From Photobacterium sp. GB-56 (GTDB lineage Bacteria; Pseudomonadota; Gammaproteobacteria; Enterobacterales; Vibrionaceae), in contig NZ_PYNW01000015.1 in assembly GCF_003026105.1 (NCBI RefSeq), forward strand, positions 39,996 through 103,995: DNA of 64,000 nucleotides, in the 5' to 3' direction. How positions within the stretch are numbered: position 1 is the stretch's first letter; each line of letters begins with the position of its first letter. This document shows, piece by piece, positions 58,195-64,000 of the stretch. The translations under genes were made by a program, and so were the position numbers. The notes under the pieces were generated by a model, which was not told the DNA's origin, ran no database searches, and saw only the letters and a list, made by a program, of their open reading frames with translations.

Positions 58195-60048
58195 ATGAAA
58201 AATAATAAATACAGTGCGCTTACTTTGATAGCGCTTTCAATGGCAGCAATCAGTCCCAATACATTTGCGGCTCAGTTACCGTCGGATATGACATGGGTAA
58301 CTAATCTTGATGAGCCTTTATTTGCCTCTCCAGATGCTCAGCGTGGCGGTACATACCGTACGTTTATGCGTAGCTTCCCTCAAACTTTACGTAGTGTTGG
58401 GCCTGATGCTAACTCAGGACTTCGCCAATATTTTATGGATGAAGCACCAAAGTTAGTCCAACTTCACCCGACCACTGGTGAGTGGATCCCGCAATTAGCA
58501 ACTGAATGGGCATTTGGTGATGATCATAAATCGGTGTATTTCAAACTAGATCCTAATGCACGTTGGAGTGACGGAAAAAAAGTAACAGCAGAGGATTACC
58601 TCTTCATGCTTAAGTACTACCGTTCGAAAGATATCATTGACCCTTGGTATAATGATTTTTTTATCAACCATATAGAAAATGTTGAAAAAATTGATGATTA
58701 CACCATTGTTATTACCTCAAAAGTTGCGAAGAGTGATGATGAATTACTTTACATGTTGTCTCTTCCAAGTAATGGTGTACAGCCTCGTCCGGCACATTAT
58801 TTTGCATCAGTAAAAGATGAAAATAATGATGGCATGGACGATAACTTTGTTCGTAAATACAACTTTAAGACAGAACCAACAACCGGGCCTTATTACGTTG
58901 ATAAAGTTAAAAAAGGGAAAAGCATTACCTTTAAACATGTCGGTGATGAGTGGTGGGGATACAACAATCGCTATTATAAAAATCGTTATAACGTCGATAA
59001 GATCCGTATTAAAGTGATCCGCGATCAAGATATTGCTAAAAAACACTTCGAAAAAGGGGATTTAGACTCATTCATTCTTGCTCAGCCTGAATTATGGCAT
59101 GAAAAGTCTAATACAAAAGCTTATCAAAATGGTTACGTCCATAAGTTATGGGGTTACAACGAAGCGGTTCAGGGCGCTGGTGGGTTGTGGATGAATACTG
59201 CGAAGCCTTTACTGGATGATTTGAATATCCGTAAGGGAATTACCTATGCAACCGACTATGATGGTTTGATCAAAAATGTATTACGTGGTGATTACCTTCG
59301 TAAGCCGCATGGTCTAGGTACGGGGCATGGTGGTTTCGACAGTCCTACCCGAACTCCACCGACGTTTGAACCAGAAAAAGCCATTATTTACTTTGAAAAG
59401 GCCGGTTTTTCAACAGTAGGTGCTGATGGCATTCGTATGAATGATGAAGGTCAACGTTTGTCGTTTGCTGTTACTTATAGTCGCCCAGCACGAACGCCTC
59501 GTCTCGCATATTTAAAAGAGCAGGCAAAACAGGCAGGGTTAGAGTTAACACTGAATCTAATTGATGGTTCATCTGCATTCAAATATATCTTAGAAAAGAA
59601 ACATGAATTGGCTTATCTGACGATGGGGGGCGGTAAAATTCCTGCTTACTGGGAATATTTACACTCGGTAAACGCAAAGCCTCAAACCAATAACCATACT
59701 AATTATCGTTCTCCTGAAATGGATAAAAAGATCGCTGCCTTTATTGCCGAATTTGATACTAAGAAAAAACAAAGTATTTCCCATGATATTCAGAAAATGG
59801 TTTCAGATGCCTATGTAATAGTACCGGGCTACATGGCTCCTTTCACACGTGAAGCTTATTGGCGTTGGATGCAATTCCCTTCGCCAGTCATGACGAAAGA
59901 TACGGATTATGTTTTCTCTAATGGTGGGTATCTAACATTGGGAACATTCTGGATTAATTCTGATGTGAAAAAAGAAACCAAAACAGCAATGAAAAAAGGG
60001 GAATCTTTTGATCCTGTAGTCATTATCGATGATAGCTATAAGCCATAA
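58195..60048 (+). CDS. Periplasmic peptide-binding protein 1, family 5 (YejA-like)
   Basis: 617 residues from the ATG at 58195 (AAGGATG upstream). Signal peptide SALTLIALSMAAISPNTFA, then the SBP_bac_5 fold: GGTYRTFMRSFPQTLRSVGP, QLATEWAFGDDHKSVYFKL, ARWSDGKKVTAEDYLFMLKYY. A DENNDGMDDNF loop (bases about 58817-58849) resembles a calcium-binding EF-hand loop. About 60 percent or so similar by eye to the second binding protein at 61853. Substrate is a peptide by family; which one is unknown. Confidence 0.88.
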   Translation: MKNNKYSALTLIALSMAAISPNTFAAQLPSDMTWVTNLDEPLFASPDAQRGGTYRTFMRSFPQTLRSVGPDANSGLRQYFMDEAPKLVQLHPTTGEWIPQLATEWAFGDDHKSVYFKLDPNARWSDGKKVTAEDYLFMLKYYRSKDIIDPWYNDFFINHIENVEKIDDYTIVITSKVAKSDDELLYMLSLPSNGVQPRPAHYFASVKDENNDGMDDNFVRKYNFKTEPTTGPYYVDKVKKGKSITFKHVGDEWWGYNNRYYKNRYNVDKIRIKVIRDQDIAKKHFEKGDLDSFILAQPELWHEKSNTKAYQNGYVHKLWGYNEAVQGAGGLWMNTAKPLLDDLNIRKGITYATDYDGLIKNVLRGDYLRKPHGLGTGHGGFDSPTRTPPTFEPEKAIIYFEKAGFSTVGADGIRMNDEGQRLSFAVTYSRPARTPRLAYLKEQAKQAGLELTLNLIDGSSAFKYILEKKHELAYLTMGGGKIPAYWEYLHSVNAKPQTNNHTNYRSPEMDKKIAAFIAEFDTKKKQSISHDIQKMVSDAYVIVPGYMAPFTREAYWRWMQFPSPVMTKDTDYVFSNGGYLTLGTFWINSDVKKETKTAMKKGESFDPVVIIDDSYKP

Positions 60049-60062
60049 CGTAGGAGTGAATG

Positions 60063-60929
60063 ATGCAAGATGAGATCATTTTAAGCGTACGTGATTTAGA
60101 GACTGAGTTCTCGACAGATGATGGCGTGGTAAAAATTCTTCATGGCGTGAATTTTGATGTTTATAAAGGCCGAACGCTAGGGTTAGTTGGAGAATCTGGT
60201 TGCGGTAAAAGTGTCACTTCTATGTCCATAATGGGTTTATTACCCAAACCGTATGGGCAAATAACCAACGGCCAGATCTTGTACCGTGGTACTGATTTGG
60301 TCACTTTGCCGGCAGAAGAAATGTATGCCATGCGTGGCAATAAAATCTCGATCATCTTTCAAGATCCAATGACGGCGTTAAACCCTGTTCATACCATTGG
60401 ACGACAGCTCAATGAAGTGTTGGAACTGCATCGTCCTGATCTCGATAAATCGCAGCGGACTGCCTATTCAGTTGAAATGCTAAATAAGGTAAAGATCCCT
60501 TATCCAGAAAAACGTTTTAACGAGTATCCACATAATTTATCTGGAGGGATGCGCCAGCGAGTCATGATAGCCATGGCGCTGGCCTGTAAACCTGACATAC
60601 TTATTTGTGATGAGCCGACAACCGCACTCGATGTAACGGTACAAGCGTCTATTCTTGAATTAATGAATGAACTTCAAGAAGAAACGGGTATGGCCATGAT
60701 TTTTATTACGCATGACTTAGGTGTTGTGGCTGAGATTTGTGATGAAGTTGCTGTTATGTATGGGGGAAAGGTTGTCGAATATGCCGAGATATTTGATCTA
60801 TTTGATAACCCTCAACACCCTTATACCGAACGCTTAATGGGATTGATGCCAAGTCTGGATAGTGAGCCCAAACAACCGATAGAAATCAAACCGATTGATA
60901 TCACCTTGTTTCCAGAGTTTAAGGGTTAA
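60063..60929 (+). CDS. Peptide ABC transporter ATPase 1 (DppD/YejF N-half type)
   Basis: 288 residues from the second ATG (60063), which is 6 bases after TAGGAG; the first at 60060 is only 3 away. Walker [10 protein letters not shown]-loop [17 protein letters not shown], signature [15 protein letters not shown], Walker [15 protein letters not shown], switch FITHDLGVV. The C-terminal segment with [14 protein letters not shown] is the oligopeptide-transporter extension. In E. coli YejF both ATPase halves are one protein; here they are two genes. Confidence 0.93.
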   Translation: MQDEIILSVRDLETEFSTDDGVVKILHGVNFDVYKGRTLGLVGESGCGKSVTSMSIMGLLPKPYGQITNGQILYRGTDLVTLPAEEMYAMRGNKISIIFQDPMTALNPVHTIGRQLNEVLELHRPDLDKSQRTAYSVEMLNKVKIPYPEKRFNEYPHNLSGGMRQRVMIAMALACKPDILICDEPTTALDVTVQASILELMNELQEETGMAMIFITHDLGVVAEICDEVAVMYGGKVVEYAEIFDLFDNPQHPYTERLMGLMPSLDSEPKQPIEIKPIDITLFPEFKG

Positions 60930-60963
60930 GCCAGCGTTCATAGTCTAATATTAAGGTGATGTT

Positions 60964-61800
60964 ATGTCAGAGATTTTAAGGATTGAAAACCTCAAGCAGC
61001 ACTTTGTTTCAGGTAAAGGGATTTTCAAAAAAGGCTACACTATAAAAGCGGTAGATGGCGTTTCCTTTTCAGTTTCACAGGGTGAAACACTTGGCCTTGT
61101 AGGGGAGTCAGGTTGTGGGAAAAGTACATTAGGTCGAACTATCCTCAAGTTGTTTGAACCGACAGAAGGACGAATTTTTTTTGAAGGTAAAGACATTACT
61201 GATCTATCTACTAAGGCAATGAGACCGCTTCGAAAAGACATGCAGATTGTCTTTCAAGATCCAATGGAATCACTAAACCAGCGCCATACCATTGGCATGA
61301 TCTTAGAAGAGCCTTTTGTTATCCATAAAATAGGAACACCTGAAGAGCGAAAAAAGTGGGTTAAAGAATTGCTGATTAAAGTGGGGTTACCGGAATCTTC
61401 AGTTAATCGCTATCCTCATGAATTTTCTGGTGGTCAGCGTCAACGAATTGGTATTGCACGGGCGATAGCACTCAAACCTAAATTACTCATTTGTGATGAA
61501 TCCGTGTCAGCTCTTGATGTATCAGTACAGGCGCAGATTTTAAACTTATTGTTGCAGTTACAAAAAGAGATGAATCTAGCCATGATCTTTATCTCTCACG
61601 ATTTATCCGTTGTTAAACATATATCAGATAACCTTGTCGTGATGTATTTCGGAAAAGTTGTTGAAATGGGGAAAGCAAAAGATATTTATGCGAATCCTCA
61701 GGCTGATTACACCAAAACGTTACTATCAGCGATTCCAATCACCCATCCAAAATACAGGAAAAGAAAAAGGCATAACGAAAAAAAAGCTGACGTCGCTTAA
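60964..61800 (+). CDS. Peptide ABC transporter ATPase 2 (DppF/YejF C-half type)
   Basis: 278 residues. Walker [17 protein letters not shown]-loop [17 protein letters not shown], signature [15 protein letters not shown], Walker [21 protein letters not shown], switch FISHDLSVV. The C terminus is highly basic ([16 protein letters not shown]), which may aid membrane contact. Walker B reads DESVSALD as in DppF. Partner of ATPase 1. Confidence 0.93.
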   Translation: MSEILRIENLKQHFVSGKGIFKKGYTIKAVDGVSFSVSQGETLGLVGESGCGKSTLGRTILKLFEPTEGRIFFEGKDITDLSTKAMRPLRKDMQIVFQDPMESLNQRHTIGMILEEPFVIHKIGTPEERKKWVKELLIKVGLPESSVNRYPHEFSGGQRQRIGIARAIALKPKLLICDESVSALDVSVQAQILNLLLQLQKEMNLAMIFISHDLSVVKHISDNLVVMYFGKVVEMGKAKDIYANPQADYTKTLLSAIPITHPKYRKRKRHNEKKADVA

Positions 61801-61852
61801 TCGTTATGATGTCGAATAAAGTGTGATTGAAAGCAATGCTCAAGGATGAACG

Positions 61853-63679
61853 ATGATTAGACAGATTTTAACTGCCACAGCAGTCTTATTACCTACTTTA
61901 TCGTGGGCGGAGTTACCTTCAAACGTTGAGTGGATTACAAATAATAACGAGCCTCTTTTTGCGTCATCTGATGCAAAATTCGGAGGGACGTTGCGCACCC
62001 ATATCTCTAGTTTTCCGCAAACATTTCGAACCGTAGGACCTGATGGTAACGGTGAGTTTCGTGTTTGGCTATTAGATGGACAACCGCAATTACTTCAGCG
62101 CCACCCTGACACACAAAAATATATTCCTGATCTTGCAACGCATTGGGCCTTTGGTGAAGACAAAAAGACTATTTATGTAAAGTTAAATCCAGCAGCCAAA
62201 TGGTCAGATGGGAAGCCTCTCAAAGCATCTGATTATATTTACATGCTAACGTTTTATCTTTCAAAAGATATTGTCGATCCTTGGTACAACACATTTTATT
62301 CTGAATATTTTGAACGTATCACTGCGCTGGATGAGCATACTTTGGAGATTGTTTTCGCTACTGAGAAGGATGAAGCCGATCTGCTATATGGTATTCATCG
62401 CTTAAAGCCTCGACCTGAACATTTTTATACGCCAACCAAAGATGAAAATAACGATGGTGTTGATGATAACTTCGTGCGCCGTTTTAACTTTAAAGCGGAA
62501 CCGACACTGGGTGCTTATCATGTAGGTAAGATCAAAAAAGGTAAATCCATTACCATGGAGCATGTTGGTGAAGACTGGTGGGGATACGGTAATCGCTATT
62601 ATAAAGGCCGATATAATGTAGAAAAAATCAGGATCAAAGTCATTCGTGATAGCGATATTGCCTTTAAGCACTTTCAAAAAGGTGACCTAGATATATTTTA
62701 TTTAGGACGTCCTGAGCTATGGCATGAAAAGTCAGATACCAAGCCTTTTAAAAATGGCTATATTCATAAATTTTGGGGATACAGCGAGCCTGAACTTGGG
62801 GCTGGAAGTTTTTGGTTAAATACCGATAAACCCATGCTTGATAATATCCACGTTCGTACTGGTATTGCATATGCTTTAGATATTGATGGATTAAATAAAA
62901 ACGTATTGCGTGGTGATTTTGTACGTAAACCTCATGGATTAGGGGTCGGGCAGGGTAACTTTAGTAATCAAGAGCTAAAACCATTACCTTTTGAACCAAA
63001 CAAAGCGATCGCAGAATTTGAAAAAGCTGGGTTTACAACTATTGGCTCTGATGGCATTCGTCTCAATGACCAAAAGCAAAGGTTGAGTTTTGCTTTTACC
63101 TATAGCCACCAAGTGGTAACCCCTCGTTTGGCTTATTTGAAAGAACAAGCAAAATTAGCTGGGCTAGAAATTAAAATGAATTTAATTGATGGCTCTTCTG
63201 CATTTAAGTATGCGTTAGAGAAAAAACATGATGTGTCTTTCCATTCAATGGGAACAGCACCGCAACCTCAATATTGGGAGTATTTTCATAGTGCTAATGC
63301 AGGGAAAGTCCAAAATAATAACTTTACTAATTTTAGTACTCCTGAATTGGATCAGTTAATTATGAACTTTCGTAATGCGCTATCAACTCAAGATAAAGAA
63401 AGGTACTCCCGTCAGATACAAGCCGTTGTTCACGATGCAACAGTAGTAATACCTGGATTAATGGCTCCCTATACACGCGAAGCGTACTGGCGTTGGATGA
63501 AATATCCAGAACAGCCAATGCAGAAAAAAACACAAATGTTATTTACGCATGGTGGCCTACGCGATTTAGGCGTGTATTGGATCGACAATGACGTAAAAAA
63601 AGAAACGAAATCAGCAGTTAAAAAAGATCATAGTTTCGGTTCTAAAACCGTAATCGATGACAAATATAAGCCAAATTAA
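61853..63679 (+). CDS. Periplasmic peptide-binding protein 2, family 5 (paralogue of the first)
   Basis: 608 residues with signal peptide (IRQILTATAVLLPTLSWA). The same layout as binding protein 1: GGTLRTHISSFPQTFRTVGP, AKWSDGKPLKASDYIYMLTFY, the DENNDGVDDNF loop and C-terminal VKKETKSAVKKDHSFG. It clearly arose by duplication. One operon thus has two binding proteins and one permease/ATPase set, which suggests a widened substrate range or one protein delivering to the other. Ends in a terminator at 63706. Confidence 0.88.
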   Translation: MIRQILTATAVLLPTLSWAELPSNVEWITNNNEPLFASSDAKFGGTLRTHISSFPQTFRTVGPDGNGEFRVWLLDGQPQLLQRHPDTQKYIPDLATHWAFGEDKKTIYVKLNPAAKWSDGKPLKASDYIYMLTFYLSKDIVDPWYNTFYSEYFERITALDEHTLEIVFATEKDEADLLYGIHRLKPRPEHFYTPTKDENNDGVDDNFVRRFNFKAEPTLGAYHVGKIKKGKSITMEHVGEDWWGYGNRYYKGRYNVEKIRIKVIRDSDIAFKHFQKGDLDIFYLGRPELWHEKSDTKPFKNGYIHKFWGYSEPELGAGSFWLNTDKPMLDNIHVRTGIAYALDIDGLNKNVLRGDFVRKPHGLGVGQGNFSNQELKPLPFEPNKAIAEFEKAGFTTIGSDGIRLNDQKQRLSFAFTYSHQVVTPRLAYLKEQAKLAGLEIKMNLIDGSSAFKYALEKKHDVSFHSMGTAPQPQYWEYFHSANAGKVQNNNFTNFSTPELDQLIMNFRNALSTQDKERYSRQIQAVVHDATVVIPGLMAPYTREAYWRWMKYPEQPMQKKTQMLFTHGGLRDLGVYWIDNDVKKETKSAVKKDHSFGSKTVIDDKYKPN

Positions 63680-63705
63680 ACGTATTTAAGGTTCGTAGGA
63701 TAAAT

Positions 63706-63736
63706 AAAAGCACGTATTACACTACGTGCTTTTTTG
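63706..63736 (+). terminator. Terminator of the Yej-like operon
   Basis: Stem AAAAGCACGTA / TACGTGCTTTT with a 6-base loop and T run. Confidence 0.92.
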
Positions 63737-63805
63737 TTTTTTATACGAATTAATATTTTTTTGGTTGAATGTTGACCACTCGCGTATTTTTTTTATTTCA
63801 GGGGC

Positions 63806-63833
63806 TTGTCAGGACATAAAATCTCCCTATAAT
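63806..63833 (+). promoter_or_regulatory. rRNA operon P1 promoter
   Basis: TTGTCA (63806-63811), 16-base spacer, TATAAT (63828-63833), then GCGACCTC and CACTGACACGG. This closely matches E. coli rrn P1, including the GC-rich discriminator used for ppGpp/DksA control. T-rich sequence just upstream (63788-63797) can serve as UP element. Confidence 0.95.
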
Positions 63834-64000
63834 GCGACCTCACTGACACGGAGCAAGCCATTGGCTAGCAACCAAATCAGTATTGTTCTTTAACAATTTG
63901 ACCATGCAATCTGTGTGGGCACTCGTTGAAAAGTTAAGTCGAAAGATTTATCAATGATACTAGTGACCAATTGATACGTAAGTATCAGCACAGTCAATTC
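63834..64000 (+). other. rRNA operon leader with boxA; 16S gene lies beyond the window
   Basis: The leader contains boxA TGTTCTTTAACAA (63884-63896), which recruits NusB/S10 for antitermination, and the conserved CAATCTGTGTGGGCACTCG (63906-63924) found just before 16S genes. No mature 16S sequence is reached. A small stem AGCCATTGGCT (63857-63867) lies between P1 and boxA. Confidence 0.93.

Noticed and set aside
63925..64000. Start of 16S rRNA within the window
   Set aside because: The usual first bases of mature 16S (AGAGTTTGATC) are not reached; only the leader is present.

Overview
The window is a piece of a gammaproteobacterial chromosome, almost certainly Vibrionaceae. The gene order from rpsB to dnaE, with frr-uppS-cdsA-dxr-rseP-bamA, the DUF2310/DUF2789/DUF3301/DUF3549 families and the TtpC-type TonB cluster are all typical of that family. 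The moderate A+T content fits Photobacterium or a close relative, but the genus is a guess. Nearly all of it is vertically inherited core genome. I see no transposase, integrase, phage gene, CRISPR array or tRNA.

Layout. (1) 1-4815: the 5' part of ppnN (minus strand, runs off the left edge), then two minus-strand genes for coiled-coil and TPR proteins, each ending in a degenerate GGDEF domain. (2) 4931-13109: the csrB neighbourhood, syntenic with E. coli (ppnN, queF, syd, csrB, yqcC, truC, yqcA). Here the csrB position holds three tandem CsrB-type regulatory RNAs, each with its own GacA/UvrY/VarA box about 178 bp upstream of the proposed RNA start. (3) 13167-37939: glnD and map on the minus strand, then divergent rpsB and the long run tsf, pyrH, frr, uppS, cdsA, dxr, rseP, bamA, skp, lpxD, fabZ, lpxA, lpxB, rnhB, dnaE, accA, tilS. 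It covers translation, isoprenoid and phospholipid precursors, outer-membrane assembly, lipid A, replication and fatty acids. (4) 38195-40876: an Mtr-type tryptophan permease with a TrpR-like operator, two small conserved proteins and a GGDEF protein with an intact motif. (5) 41038-47070: proS, trmO and the metNIQ methionine importer with MetJ boxes, then divergent gmhB. (6) 47286-63679: a small exported protein, then two divergent clusters. The minus-strand one has a TonB-dependent receptor, DUF3450, TtpC, ExbB, ExbD, TonB and a TPR protein. The plus-strand one is a Yej-type peptide ABC importer with two paralogous binding proteins. (7) 63806-64000: P1 promoter and boxA leader of an rRNA operon whose 16S gene starts beyond the right edge.

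The most noteworthy items are the csrB triplet (RNA bodies 1 and 2 nearly identical while their promoter regions have diverged, with compensatory changes in the terminator stems), the apparently complete outer-to-inner-membrane peptide import locus placed between gmhB and an rRNA operon, and the TrpR-like operator of the permease. All coordinates and counts were read by eye. No database search or folding program was run.
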